Notes: generated by a model from the sequence alone, not told the origin. A stretch of 64,000 nt of DNA from Ruminococcus sp. (GCF_017464355.1 NZ_JAFUAG010000013.1:1-64000), one strand, 5' to 3'; numbered from the stretch's first letter, positions 52,988 through 61,549 are shown. Numbers and translations are program-made.

Positions 52988-54001
52988 TTACCTGTCAACA
53001 AAGCCGACCTTGTGATATACCTTTGATACCACACGTCTGGTTATCATCTGCGCTTTTTCTGCGCCTGCGGTGTAGCATTCCTTAAGGTAAGCCTTGTCGT
53101 TCATGAGCCGGCTGAACTTGGTGCGCACAGGCTCCAGGTGGTCAGCCACAGCCTCGCCCACTGCCAGCTTGAAGTCGCCGTAGCCTTTGCCTGCGAAGTC
53201 CTTTTCTATCTCCTCGAAGCTCTTGCCTGTAACAACGCTGTAAATGGTCATAAGGTTGTTGATGCCGTCCTTGCCCTCAGCAAAGCGTACCTCGGTCTCA
53301 GAGTCTGTCACAGCCCTCTTGAATTTGCGGATAATGGTATCCTTGTCGTCCAGTATGAGTATGCAGGCATTGGGGTTCTCGTCAGACTTGGACATCTTCT
53401 TGGTAGGCTCCTGCAGGCTCATTACCTTGGCGCCCATTTTTGGTATGTAAGGCTCGGGCAGGTTGAAGAACTCGCCGTAGCGCTGGTTGAACCTCTGAGC
53501 CACATTTCTTGCCAGCTCCAGGTGCTGCTTCTGGTCTGCGCCGATAGGCACAAGATCGGCATTGTAGGCGAGTATATCCGCTGCCATGAGGACAGGGTAG
53601 GTGAACAGGCCTGCATTTATGTTGTCAGCGTGCTTGGCGCTCTTATCCTTGAACTGGGTCATTCTGGAAAGCTCGCCGAACTGTGTTGAGCAGCCCAGCA
53701 CCCAGCTGAGCTCGGGGTGGTTGCAGTTATGGCTCTGGAAGAACAGCACGCTCTTCTCAGGGTCCATGCCGCAGGCCATGAGCAGTGCATAGGCCTGCAG
53801 AGAATTCTGCCTTAACTTGGCAGGCTCCTGCGTCACGGTGATAGAGTGGAGGTCGGCTACTGCATAAACGCAGTTGAACTCCTCCTGGAGAGGCCCCCAG
53901 TTCTTTACCGCACCCAGATAGTTGCCCAGTGTGAAAGTACCTGTGGGCTGTATCATGCTGAGTATCAGCTTTTTGTCCTTAGAAAAATTTAACTCTGCCA
54001 T
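52988..54001 (-). CDS. trpS: Tryptophanyl-tRNA synthetase
   Basis: A 337-residue class I synthetase charging tRNA-Trp. The HIGH-equivalent lies in MIQPTGTFTLGNYLGAVKNW and the KMSKS loop is EPTKKMSKSDEN. Further TrpRS blocks are YAVADLHSIT, ADILAYNADLVPIGADQKQH and MGAKVMSLQEP. RBS AAGGAG. A dispersed palindrome copy lies just upstream; no T-box leader is visible, although Trp genes often have one in this group. Confidence 0.98.
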   Translation of the reverse strand: MAELNFSKDKKLILSMIQPTGTFTLGNYLGAVKNWGPLQEEFNCVYAVADLHSITVTQEPAKLRQNSLQAYALLMACGMDPEKSVLFFQSHNCNHPELSWVLGCSTQFGELSRMTQFKDKSAKHADNINAGLFTYPVLMAADILAYNADLVPIGADQKQHLELARNVAQRFNQRYGEFFNLPEPYIPKMGAKVMSLQEPTKKMSKSDENPNACILILDDKDTIIRKFKRAVTDSETEVRFAEGKDGINNLMTIYSVVTGKSFEEIEKDFAGKGYGDFKLAVGEAVADHLEPVRTKFSRLMNDKAYLKECYTAGAEKAQMITRRVVSKVYHKVGFVDR

Positions 54002-54030
54002 TTTACTTTTCTCCTTATACTAATATAATT

Positions 54031-54092
54031 TATCCCAATTTTGAAGTGTATTGCTGAAGATACAGAATGGCTTTTTTCCGTATTGGGATCAT
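54031..54092. repeat. Dispersed palindromic repeat, copy 4
   Basis: Arms TATCCCAATT and TATTGGGATC flank GTGTATTGCTGAAGATACAG and AATGGC. It lies between the lipoprotein gene and trpS. Confidence 0.72.
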
Positions 54093-54099
54093 ACTTTTA

Positions 54100-55035
54100 T
54101 CAGCTGTCGCTGTAATCTGCTGCCTCGGACATATCGGGCATGGAGATATCAGGAGAGCTGACAGGCTCGAAAGATATATCCGACAGTGAGCTGCGCTGCA
54201 TTTCCTCCAGCTCACCTCTGGTCATGAAATATTCAGCGAAGGTCTCCTCAGTCTCGTCCGCAGCGGGAACAAGATCTGCCTCGGTCTGCATGACGCCATC
54301 GCCCATTATCTGCAGCTTGCCGTCAAAACCTTCGTCAAGTATAGGCGCAAAGCCAGAGAGCTCTATAGTGCCGCAGGACTTTTCAAGGTGCTTTGAGGCC
54401 ACGCTTTGCGCCGAATATTCACTGTCCACTTCTTTGTACACATCATCGGTGAAGTGGTACACGATGGGCGCACAGTTTATGCCTTTGTCCATCATCTGCT
54501 GCACCAGTGTGCGGTACTTGTTAACTTCATCGTCCCTGTCATCGACGCATATCTGCACATGATCCATGGCACCCGACATCAGCATACCCTCGTAGTCGGT
54601 ATCCGCAGGCAGGTCTTTGCTTGAACGGGAGGAGCTGTTGGCTGAAAACACGACCACCACAGGCACATCGCCGTCGTATATGCTGTCGGCCAGGGCTGTG
54701 ATATCAGCGGTGGCCTGATCCTCATACTTCATGCATATGTAGTCATCTAAATATTTTTCACCGTCCGGGCTGAACACCTGTATGCTCTTGCCGGGCAGGT
54801 CCCCGGTGGTTACGTGTATGTTCACAAAATCGCCGTCATTGCCGAAAACGCCACCCGAGGCAGGCTTCGTGCTGCTTTTCTGAAAGGTGAACTTGGTGCC
54901 GTATTTCTCGTTCATGTGTGCCAGAGCAGCATCGATATGTTCCCGGCTGTTGTATTCGCTGCCGCACCCGCCGAGCATCATGGACACCGCCAGCATCGCC
55001 CCCAGGGCGCAGGATATCAGTAGCTTGTGTTTCAT
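54100..55035 (-). CDS. Hypothetical lipoprotein
   Basis: A 311-residue protein starting MKHKLLISCALGAMLAVSMM and then LGGCGS, a lipobox with Cys24. The body is acidic, contains a possible metal-binding or adhesion surface (VVVFSANSSSRSSKD; HVQICVDDRDDEVNKY), and ends in a low-complexity tail (PVSSPDISMPDMSEAADYSD). No family recognised. GAAGGAAG precedes the ATG at 55035. A GTG at 55077 overlaps the upstream stop, but using it would put 14 polar residues before the signal peptide. Confidence 0.78.
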   Translation of the reverse strand: MKHKLLISCALGAMLAVSMMLGGCGSEYNSREHIDAALAHMNEKYGTKFTFQKSSTKPASGGVFGNDGDFVNIHVTTGDLPGKSIQVFSPDGEKYLDDYICMKYEDQATADITALADSIYDGDVPVVVVFSANSSSRSSKDLPADTDYEGMLMSGAMDHVQICVDDRDDEVNKYRTLVQQMMDKGINCAPIVYHFTDDVYKEVDSEYSAQSVASKHLEKSCGTIELSGFAPILDEGFDGKLQIMGDGVMQTEADLVPAADETEETFAEYFMTRGELEEMQRSSLSDISFEPVSSPDISMPDMSEAADYSDS

Positions 55036-55073
55036 GTCGGTTTCTTCCTTTTGTGTTTCGTGGTCACTCATTT

Positions 55074-55667
55074 TCACTGTGTATCTTCCGTTTCACTGCT
55101 GCCGATATCAGCTTTTATATCTGCCAGTATATCTTCCGCAGACCTGTGAACGTGTTCCTCGGCGATTATCTCATCTGCCGCTTTCATAAGCTCTGTGCGT
55201 GCTGTGTTCTCCTCGGGGACTTCCTCGGGCTCACCGCCCATTTTTCCAGTGCGTATAAAGTAGACCATGCTGGCTGCCGCAAAAAGCAGGGGCGCACATA
55301 CCACGATGGCCAGCCTTGCCCTTTCCCAGAACATCGCCCCCAGCAGCATCATTATCAGCACGATGGTTATATCTGCCATTATCATGCAGAAACAGGTGCG
55401 CAGCGCCACCACTGCGGGTACGCGGTCGCCCTTCTCGTCCTTGTCGAACTGGTCTATGCCCCCTGCGTGGGGTATCAGCAGGAAACATCCCGCCCCTGCC
55501 AGCACAGCCAGCACCAGGTTGGCGATGACCACCGCCCTGCCCACAGTGCCCCTGTCAAACAGCAGCAGAAAGATATCGCCCGCCGCACAGAACATCAGCC
55601 CCGCACCGCCCAGCAGGCATAGGCCAAGCTGCAGCGGGGTCAGGGGTATCTTCTGTTGTTTATTCAC
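55074..55667 (-). CDS. Hypothetical four-span membrane protein
   Basis: A 197-residue protein starting at a GTG (55667) that overlaps the end of the aminotransferase gene, with AAGGA 8 bases upstream. Hydrophobic spans lie at about 12-38, 45-70, 90-115 and 122-142, followed by an acidic C-terminal tail. I recognise no family. It probably forms an operon aminotransferase, this gene, lipoprotein. Confidence 0.7.
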   Translation of the reverse strand: MNKQQKIPLTPLQLGLCLLGGAGLMFCAAGDIFLLLFDRGTVGRAVVIANLVLAVLAGAGCFLLIPHAGGIDQFDKDEKGDRVPAVVALRTCFCMIMADITIVLIMMLLGAMFWERARLAIVVCAPLLFAAASMVYFIRTGKMGGEPEEVPEENTARTELMKAADEIIAEEHVHRSAEDILADIKADIGSSETEDTQ

Positions 55668-56853
55668 CGAACATTTCCTTGGAAAGCTTTCCAAGCATTT
55701 CGCAGCCTGCTATCAGCTGTTCATCGGTAGGTGTGGAGAAGTTCAGCCTGAAGGAAGTGGTGTGGTCCTCCTCGCTTATCATGAAGGCATTGCCGGGAAC
55801 GACAGCCACCTTGAACTCCTGCACTGCCCTGGTGCAGAATGCGGTCATATCGCAGTCATCAGGCAGGGTACACCATACGAACAGGCCGCCCTCGGGTCTG
55901 GTGAACTTTATCTTGGAAGAGAAGTTCTTCTCTATCTGCTCTATCATCAGGCCGCACTTGTGGCGGTAGATAGCACGGAGCTTTTCAAGATGTGCGGGCA
56001 TATCGCACTGGGTCATGAACTTGTAAGCCAGCACCTGTGCCCAGATGTTTGTGTGTACGTCGTCCACCTGCTTGCAGATGACCATTTTGTTCACTATCTC
56101 CTTGGGTGCGCTGATATAGCCCACTCTTATTCCGGGTGCCAGCACCTTGGAGAATGTTCTGGAGTAAGCAACTATGCCGTCCTTGTCCATGCTCTTGATA
56201 GAGGGCACGTTTTCGCCCGAGAAGCGCAGGTCGCCGTAGGGGTTGTCCTCCAGTATGACAGCGCCGTATTTCTTGGCCAGCTCGTAAGCGCCCTTTCTCT
56301 TTTCAAGAGAAGTGGTTAGGCCTGTGGGGTTCTGGAAATTGCAGATGAGGTATATGAGCTTTACCTTGCCTGTTTTCAGGACTTCCTCCAGCTCATCAAG
56401 GTCTATGCCGTCCTCCTTGAGGGTAATGCCTCTCAGGTCAACATTGTAGGACTTGAAAGCATTCAGCGAGCCGATGAAGCTGGGGGCTTCGCAGCAGAGG
56501 ATATCCCCGGGGTCACAGAGTACCTTGGCCATCATGGCATTGGCCTGCTGTGCGCCGCTGACGATTATCAGCTCATCTCTGTCGGGCACGAATTCGCCTG
56601 TCTTTTCCAGCTCCTTCTTCAGCAGGTCGCGGAGGGGAGTATAGCCCTCGGATATGCTGTACTGCAGAGCCAGTATGGGGTCTTCCTCAAATATCTCCTT
56701 GGAGATACGGGAGATCTCTTCAACAGGGAAGGCCTCGGGGGCGGGGTTGCCTGCGGCCAGGGAGATAACGCCCGGCTCGGAGGTGAACTTAAGTATCTCT
56801 CTTATGGCAGAAGCCTTGATGTGAGAAACCTTTTCTGAAAATCTGTAATCCAT
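55660..56853 (-). CDS. PLP-dependent aminotransferase (class I/II, LysN/MocR-like)
   Basis: A 397-residue fold-type I enzyme. PLP-site pieces are SGAQQANAMMAKVLCDPGD, CNFQNPTGLTTSLEKRKGAY, LEDNPYGDLRF, and SRTFSKVLAPGIRVGYISAP, in which the Lys forms the Schiff base. The C-terminal Arg that binds the substrate carboxylate is in SFRLNFSTPTDEQL. Closest in style are 2-aminoadipate and aromatic/branched-chain transaminases; the exact substrate is open. It starts MDYRFSEKVSHIKASAIREI, with AGGAAAGAGG upstream; the frame to 56931 is leader. Promoter at 56920-56948. Confidence 0.94.
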   Translation of the reverse strand: MDYRFSEKVSHIKASAIREILKFTSEPGVISLAAGNPAPEAFPVEEISRISKEIFEEDPILALQYSISEGYTPLRDLLKKELEKTGEFVPDRDELIIVSGAQQANAMMAKVLCDPGDILCCEAPSFIGSLNAFKSYNVDLRGITLKEDGIDLDELEEVLKTGKVKLIYLICNFQNPTGLTTSLEKRKGAYELAKKYGAVILEDNPYGDLRFSGENVPSIKSMDKDGIVAYSRTFSKVLAPGIRVGYISAPKEIVNKMVICKQVDDVHTNIWAQVLAYKFMTQCDMPAHLEKLRAIYRHKCGLMIEQIEKNFSSKIKFTRPEGGLFVWCTLPDDCDMTAFCTRAVQEFKVAVVPGNAFMISEEDHTTSFRLNFSTPTDEQLIAGCEMLGKLSKEMFGE

Positions 56854-56919
56854 ATTAATGACCTCTTTCCTGAAATTAGGGGGCACCCGAACAGGGCACC
56901 TTTGAATAAATACACATCT

Positions 56920-56948
56920 ATTATAACACATATCTTTCCCACTTTCAA
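56920..56948 (-). promoter_or_regulatory. Promoter of the aminotransferase operon
   Basis: On the minus strand, TTGAAA (56943-56948), 17 bp, TATAAT (56920-56925). Confidence 0.8.
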
Positions 56949-57072
56949 GCGTTATGGCACTAAAAGCGGCAGAAATTTTACTTTTAGGGATATTTGATTA
57001 TAAATTTACAACAATTAAACAAAATTTATAAATAAAACTGTAAAAAATTCAATAATTTCATTAGCTGAGGTA

Positions 57073-57101
57073 TTGCAAAGGTGAATAAGTTGTGCTATAA
57101 T
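57073..57101 (+). promoter_or_regulatory. Orphan sigma-A promoter of the candidate small RNA
   Basis: TTGCAA (57073-57078), 17 bp, TATAAT (57096-57101). No protein gene follows on this strand before a strong terminator at 57240-57281. Confidence 0.78.
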
Positions 57102-57107
57102 AACTAA

Positions 57108-57281
57108 TAGTAAAAGGGTTGGGAAATCTTCGGACGAATTAAGTGGAAATGTAGAAGATTTGACAATTATTTGGGGCTGCCGCACCTCCCTGCGGCAGAA
57201 AAATTGACTACCTGATCTATTCAAATTACCACGAAACATCGGCGCTGGCGGAAGTTCTTTCTGTCGGTGCCGTTGTTTTTT
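57108..57281 (+). ncRNA. Candidate structured small RNA, about 174 nt
   Basis: A promoter and a terminator bracket a stretch with no open frame that has a ribosome binding site. Hairpin A pairs AAATCTTC (57124-57131) with GAAGATTT (57154-57161). Hairpin B pairs CTGCCGCA (57177-57184) with TGCGGCAG (57191-57198) and exposes the loop CCTCCC, the complement of a Shine-Dalgarno sequence. The terminator hairpin pairs CGGCGCTGGCGGAAG (57240-57254) with the segment 57258-57272 (about 15 pairs, several G-U) and is followed by TTGTTTTTT. I recognise no Rfam family. It could be a base-pairing regulator of translation. The start is estimated from the -10 box. Confidence 0.65.
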
Positions 57282-57284
57282 GCA

Positions 57285-57318
57285 TAAAAAAGGCACGGAG
57301 AATAATTCGTCCGTGCCT
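57285..57318 (-). terminator. Terminator of the kinase-like gene
   Basis: On the minus strand, AGGCACGGA pairs with TCCGTGCCT and is followed by TTTTT. Confidence 0.88.
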
Positions 57319-57324
57319 GATGTT

Positions 57325-58413
57325 CTATTTCATAAAGAATATTGAGTAGAAAAGAAAGCCTGTCCCCGCCACCAGCAGCATATAAAGCAGCACCATGACA
57401 TACAGCCTCATGCCCTTGCTCTCACGGAACTCGCCCTCCTCGGGGGGCTGCCTGTGAACTGCCGCAGGGGCAGTTTCTTCGGTGGGGGCGGGAAGCTCCT
57501 GTTCTTCGGCCTTTTTGTGGCTGCTGCATGGGTCGCAGACATAGCAGGCCTCGTACTCGGTGGGCACGCGGTCGATGGTCAGCTGGCTCAGCACACGGTA
57601 GACCTCGTCCATGCTCTCATACCTGGTCTCGGGGTGTGCCATGCAGCACTGCATGATGAACCTGGCAAGCTCGGGGGGCGCACCACGGGGCGGGTCAAAG
57701 GCCTCACCCGAAAGCCTGGCTTTTGTGGCCTGTTCATCGCTCTCGCCCTCATGCTGCAGGGGGAGAAGTCCGCCGTTGAAGATACGGTACAGCACCAGCC
57801 CGTAGGAATAAATATCCGCCTTGCGGGGGTCATAGCTGTCGTTTTGGGTCTCGGGGGCGGCATAGGTCAGGTCGGGGTGGGCGGGGTCGAAGGTGCAGGG
57901 GGCGTCGATACAGAAATGTCTTTCGCTGTCCGTCCAGATATTATCGGTGCTGATATCCCCGAAGGTAAAGCCTGCCTTATGGGCAGTGCGTATGCCGCGG
58001 CAGAGGTTGTCCGCCAGCTTGCGGGCTGTTACATAGGGCAGCTGCCCCTGTGCCGTCAGCTTTGAGAGGGGCTCGTACTCATCGGTCTGCACCAGTATAT
58101 CTGCTGCCACGGGGGCGCCGCCGATATTCTCGTGGTTCTTGATGATGTAATTTCTGGCGCTGACGATAAAAGACTCGCCCGCCAGGGGAAGCTTGTCGTT
58201 TATGCGCTTAACGGCAGCGGCTGTCAGCTCCGCCAGATGCCCGCCCTGCCTGCGGGTGTCTATGGTAAGCACACGCACCGCGCTTTTGCGGCCGTTTTTG
58301 TCCTTAAGACGATAGACCGCCGCCGAGCTGCTCTCGCCCAGAAAGCTGTCTATATACCACTCGTTCCACAGCGGCTGATAATTTGAGAGCCTTCTTTCAA
58401 GCTCCGCGCCCAT
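57325..58413 (-). CDS. Ser/Thr protein kinase-like protein, probable pseudokinase
   Basis: A 362-residue protein. Residues 15-285 follow the eukaryotic-type kinase fold: Gly-loop FLGESSSAAVYRLKD (24-38), catalytic loop FGDISTDNIW (D153, N158), APE motif YAAPETQ (186-188), then KADIYSYGLVLYRI. Key positions are changed: the beta-3 Lys is Arg47 (AVRVL), the HRD motif reads FGD, and DFG reads DAP (170-172). A cytoplasmic linker with CYVCDPC and a C-terminal membrane span (about 335-358) follow. It probably binds ATP or a partner without strong kinase activity. It is a single gene with its own promoter at 58453. Confidence 0.88.
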   Translation of the reverse strand: MGAELERRLSNYQPLWNEWYIDSFLGESSSAAVYRLKDKNGRKSAVRVLTIDTRRQGGHLAELTAAAVKRINDKLPLAGESFIVSARNYIIKNHENIGGAPVAADILVQTDEYEPLSKLTAQGQLPYVTARKLADNLCRGIRTAHKAGFTFGDISTDNIWTDSERHFCIDAPCTFDPAHPDLTYAAPETQNDSYDPRKADIYSYGLVLYRIFNGGLLPLQHEGESDEQATKARLSGEAFDPPRGAPPELARFIMQCCMAHPETRYESMDEVYRVLSQLTIDRVPTEYEACYVCDPCSSHKKAEEQELPAPTEETAPAAVHRQPPEEGEFRESKGMRLYVMVLLYMLLVAGTGFLFYSIFFMK

Positions 58414-58452
58414 ACCCGATACCTCCTCATTTTCAAGTTCAAGACTAATATC

Positions 58453-58481
58453 AATATACCATGAAACGGGAAAAAAGTCAA
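58453..58481 (-). promoter_or_regulatory. Promoter of the kinase-like gene
   Basis: On the minus strand, TTGACT (58476-58481), 17 bp, TATATT (58453-58458). Confidence 0.75.
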
Positions 58482-58507
58482 TTAAAAAAGTGCAGGAAAG
58501 CCTGCAC

Positions 58508-58783
58508 TTACATTTTCTGTGTTATGTAAAAAGCGATAGCCGCTTCCGCCGCCAGTATCAGGGGCAGGCCAACGGAGAATTTCGGCTTGCGGGTCTTATG
58601 GTGAAAGACTATCATGCCCGCCAGAGCGCCTATTATGCCAAGCACCGCCGCAAATATCAGGGTGCTTTCGGGAATGCGCCATTTATCCCGCTTAGCCTTG
58701 CTTTTATCGGCCCCGTACATTATGAAAACCACCAGGTTCACCGCACCGTAAACACACAGCAGTATCAGATGAAGCTTATCCAT
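58508..58783 (-). CDS. DUF1294 small membrane protein
   Basis: A 91-residue protein starting MDKLHLILLCVYGAVNLVVF, then MYGADKSKAKRDKWRIPEST, GIIGALAGMIVFHHKTRKPK and a final span, which is the DUF1294 pattern (three to four spans with the conserved K-x-x-A-x-x-x-x-W-R-I-P-E segment). Function unknown. Its ATG overlaps the stop of tadA, so they are translationally coupled. Confidence 0.9.
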   Translation of the reverse strand: MDKLHLILLCVYGAVNLVVFIMYGADKSKAKRDKWRIPESTLIFAAVLGIIGALAGMIVFHHKTRKPKFSVGLPLILAAEAAIAFYITQKM

Positions 58784-59252
58784 TTTTAGCCGACTTCCTT
58801 TCACGCAGCCCCCTGAAAAAATCCGAGAGAGCAGCAGCACACTCTTCCTTCAGAACCCCGCCTGTACATTCGGGGCGGTGGTTGTAGGGCAGGGCGAAAA
58901 GGTCCACCACTGTGCCGCAGGAGCCTGCTTTTTTGTCATAGGCCCCGAAGACTACCCGTTCCACACGGGAATTGATAACTGCCCCTGCGCACATGGGGCA
59001 GGGCTCCAGGGTAACGTAAAGCTCGCAGTCTATGAGACGCCAGCCCCCCAGCTTTCTGCTGGCCTGTTCAATGGCGACTATCTCTGCGTGGGTCAGGGGC
59101 GACCTGCCGTACTCCCGCTTGTTGAAGCCGCGGCCGACTATCTCCCCCGTGGATCTTTTTACCACCACTGCCCCCACGGGAACTTCGTCTTCCTCCGCCG
59201 CAAGGGCAGCCAGCTCCAGCGCCTTGCGCATATACATCTCATCTCGTGTCAT
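58776..59252 (-). CDS. tadA: tRNA adenosine(34) deaminase TadA
   Basis: A 158-residue zinc deaminase converting A34 to inosine in tRNA-Arg. Zinc and catalytic residues are H55 and E57 in THAEIVAI and C85, C88 in PCPMCAGA. RVVFGAYDKKAGSCGTVVDL is the typical downstream block. Its ATG overlaps the stop of the CPBP gene (ATGA), and its end overlaps DUF1294, so the three form an operon. Confidence 0.97.
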   Translation of the reverse strand: MTRDEMYMRKALELAALAAEEDEVPVGAVVVKRSTGEIVGRGFNKREYGRSPLTHAEIVAIEQASRKLGGWRLIDCELYVTLEPCPMCAGAVINSRVERVVFGAYDKKAGSCGTVVDLFALPYNHRPECTGGVLKEECAAALSDFFRGLRERKSAKNG

Positions 59253-60409
59253 GATGTGAACCTCATGGTAACAAGTATCATTACAACGGCGCAGACGAAC
59301 CAGAGCGCCACTGTGTTTGAAGAGAGCATGAGCTGCAGCTTTTTAAGGAAAGGCAGCTCAGACTCGCTGCGCTCGATATTGAAGCTCCAGTCATTGCTGC
59401 TGTTCAGCTTTGAATATACCGCTATGGCGGCGGCGCAGATGATAAGGTAGACCGTTATGGAAAGGGCTCTTCCCGCAGAGGAGCTTACCAGTCCCGCATA
59501 GATGAGCAGGTAGTTGCAGAGGGTGGAAATGCTGTGCATGAGTATGGCGGTGAGTATGGAGCCCGACCTTACAGTGAACACACCGATGACCACTGAGCAG
59601 AGTATGGCGAAGCCCATGTAGGAGAGGTCATAAAAGCTCAGCCCGCAGGCCACTGCCGAAACTATGACCGCAAAGGAGTCGCCGAACTGACGGAAGCTTT
59701 GCAGTACAAGTCCCCTGAAGAATATCTCGCAGAAGACGGGCAGTACGATACAGTTGTACACCAGCGAAAAATGCACCGCCGCAGTGCTGCCGTTGTTGAA
59801 CATATAAATATACACGCTGTCCACACTGACCAGCCCGAAGATCCTTGAAAGGGCATAGTTTGAAAGCCTGCCGATAACTATTATCATCAGCATGATCGTG
59901 ACCGCGTTCATGTTGAACATACGCACGGGGGTTTCCCGCCCCCGTGGCAGTGCCACCTCCAGCGGCAGCTTGGTGCGCACATGATATATGAGTATGGCGG
60001 AAAGATATTTCAGCACATTTATGCCTGCGTACATCAGGCATACGGTCAGGTCGGAGGTACCCAGCCCGCTCTTTTCGGAGAAGTACACCGCATTGCAGGG
60101 CATACCGTTGTTGAAGTACACCGAGAACAGGTAGGCTATGGCATCAAAGGATATCATGACCAGCATGACCGCACCCAGCAGCCTGAGGCAGTTGTGAAGT
60201 GTGGCCTGCTCGGCGGTATCGGCGCCCCGCTTGATGAAGCCCCGTCCTGCCATGTATGAATGTTCACGGGTATCGTGGACATAGTTGAAGGAATACTGGT
60301 TGCTCTCATCTGAGCGCCACTTGAAGTAGGCTTCGTCGTAAGCCTTGTTCTGGTTCTGGTAGGTACGCTCACGGGCGACGTCCTTTATGTAATCATTTTT
60401 TCCTGCCAT
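59249..60409 (-). CDS. CPBP family intramembrane protease-like protein
   Basis: A 386-residue protein with an N-terminal soluble part (1-80) rich in Tyr and charged residues and about eight membrane spans. The CPBP (Abi) motifs are FCEIFFRGLVLQSFRQFG, where the usual E-E is reduced to C-E, the second motif FYDLSYMGFAILCSVVIGVF, and HSISTLCN (H-x3-N). Loss of one Glu leaves activity uncertain. GAGGTGAG precedes the ATG at 60409. Promoter at 60486-60514. First gene of the operon with tadA and DUF1294. Confidence 0.88.
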   Translation of the reverse strand: MAGKNDYIKDVARERTYQNQNKAYDEAYFKWRSDESNQYSFNYVHDTREHSYMAGRGFIKRGADTAEQATLHNCLRLLGAVMLVMISFDAIAYLFSVYFNNGMPCNAVYFSEKSGLGTSDLTVCLMYAGINVLKYLSAILIYHVRTKLPLEVALPRGRETPVRMFNMNAVTIMLMIIVIGRLSNYALSRIFGLVSVDSVYIYMFNNGSTAAVHFSLVYNCIVLPVFCEIFFRGLVLQSFRQFGDSFAVIVSAVACGLSFYDLSYMGFAILCSVVIGVFTVRSGSILTAILMHSISTLCNYLLIYAGLVSSSAGRALSITVYLIICAAAIAVYSKLNSSNDWSFNIERSESELPFLKKLQLMLSSNTVALWFVCAVVMILVTMRFTS

Positions 60410-60485
60410 GAACTCACCTCGCTTATGCAGGATATGTATGCAGCACCGTGACATGGAACTGCGTCATCTCATCATTCATCTTATC

Positions 60486-60514
60486 ATTATAACACACCTC
60501 TGCGGATTTGTCAC
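60486..60514 (-). promoter_or_regulatory. Promoter of the CPBP-tadA-DUF1294 operon
   Basis: On the minus strand, GTGACA (60509-60514), 17 bp, TATAAT (60486-60491). Confidence 0.72.
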
Positions 60515-60610
60515 TACCTGCGGGAACTTTTTTACGATAATTTCACAAGGTTCTGTTTTTGCGAAAGCCTGCATATACTGTAACAGCGGCATGGAAAGGA
60601 GGGCTTTGTC

Positions 60611-61549
60611 ATGAAGGAGGAACTGCGCTGCGGTGTGGTGCTGGTCATCTGTCTGGCGCTGATACCCTGCCTGGTATTTCTCGGGAAGACCGAGGAGCAG
60701 GGCGGCGGCTTCACGGTGGGGGTGTACCTGACAAAGGAAGACCGTGTGGAGGAATACACCCTTGATGAATATGTGACAGGTGCGGTGCTGGCGCAGATGC
60801 CTGCGGACTTCTGCGAGGAAGCCCTGAAAGCTCAGGCGGTGCTGGCAAGGACGTATATCCTCCGCCGATACGAGAGCGAGCAGGACAAGCCCGACCCCGC
60901 CCTGCACGGGGCGCTGATAAGCGACGACGCGAATGTCTGCCAGAGCTTTTTCAGTCCGTCACAGGCAGAGGCTTTCTATGGGGCGGACTACGCAAAAGCC
61001 CGCAAAAGGGCAGAAAAAGCTGTCCGTGAAGCAGGGGAGATACTTACCTGTAACGGCGAACCTGTCATCTGCGCCTATCACACGGCTTCATCGGGGCACA
61101 CTGAAAGCGCCCTGACGGCCTGGGGACAGGACATACCCTATCTGCAGGCCGTGGAAAGCGGGGGTGACAGCAGGCTGGAGGGTCTGGAGAGCAGGCTGGA
61201 ACTGTCGGCGGAGGAATTTACCGATATTGCCCAAAAGCTGGGTGCAAAGGGGAAGTGGGGGGCTGATGACCCCATATCCGCCGAAACGAACGAACGGGGT
61301 TATGTAACCGAGCTTCGGCTTTTTGGCACCAAGGTCAATGTGCAGAAGTTCGTGAGCCTGGCGGGGCTGGCTTCGCCCTGCTTTGAGTTTGAAGCGGGGG
61401 AGAAAAGCATAGACTTCACCGCAAAGGGCTACGGTCATCTGGTGGGCATGAGCCAGTACGGCGCCAATGCCATGGCAGAAGAGGGGGCTTCCTACAAGGA
61501 GATACTTGCCCATTATTTTCAGGGCGCTGAGCTGAAAAATTTCTCATAG
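60611..61549 (+). CDS. spoIID: SpoIID-family cell-wall protein
   Basis: A 312-residue protein with an N-terminal span (CGVVLVICLALIPCLVFLGK) and a SpoIID/LytB domain: YTLDEYVTGAVLAQMPADFC, then EALKAQAVLARTYILRR, PVICAYHTASSGHTESALTA, DIPYLQAVES, and the C-terminal GYGHLVGMSQYGANAMAEEG. In spore formers SpoIID is a lytic transglycosylase acting on denuded peptidoglycan during engulfment. The acidic catalytic residue of the E-x-P-x-x-W type is replaced here (AQMPADF), so activity is uncertain. AAAGGAGG precedes the ATG. Paralogues also occur in non-sporulating strains. Confidence 0.93.
   Translation: MKEELRCGVVLVICLALIPCLVFLGKTEEQGGGFTVGVYLTKEDRVEEYTLDEYVTGAVLAQMPADFCEEALKAQAVLARTYILRRYESEQDKPDPALHGALISDDANVCQSFFSPSQAEAFYGADYAKARKRAEKAVREAGEILTCNGEPVICAYHTASSGHTESALTAWGQDIPYLQAVESGGDSRLEGLESRLELSAEEFTDIAQKLGAKGKWGADDPISAETNERGYVTELRLFGTKVNVQKFVSLAGLASPCFEFEAGEKSIDFTAKGYGHLVGMSQYGANAMAEEGASYKEILAHYFQGAELKNFS

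Noticed and set aside
57108..57281. T-box or other riboswitch reading of the structured RNA
   Set aside because: No plus-strand gene follows the terminator, and the T-box AGGGTGG-type and NCCA features are not found.
57015..57296. 93-codon minus-strand frame across the small RNA region
   Set aside because: No start signal and no recognisable protein pattern, and it crosses a promoter and two terminators.
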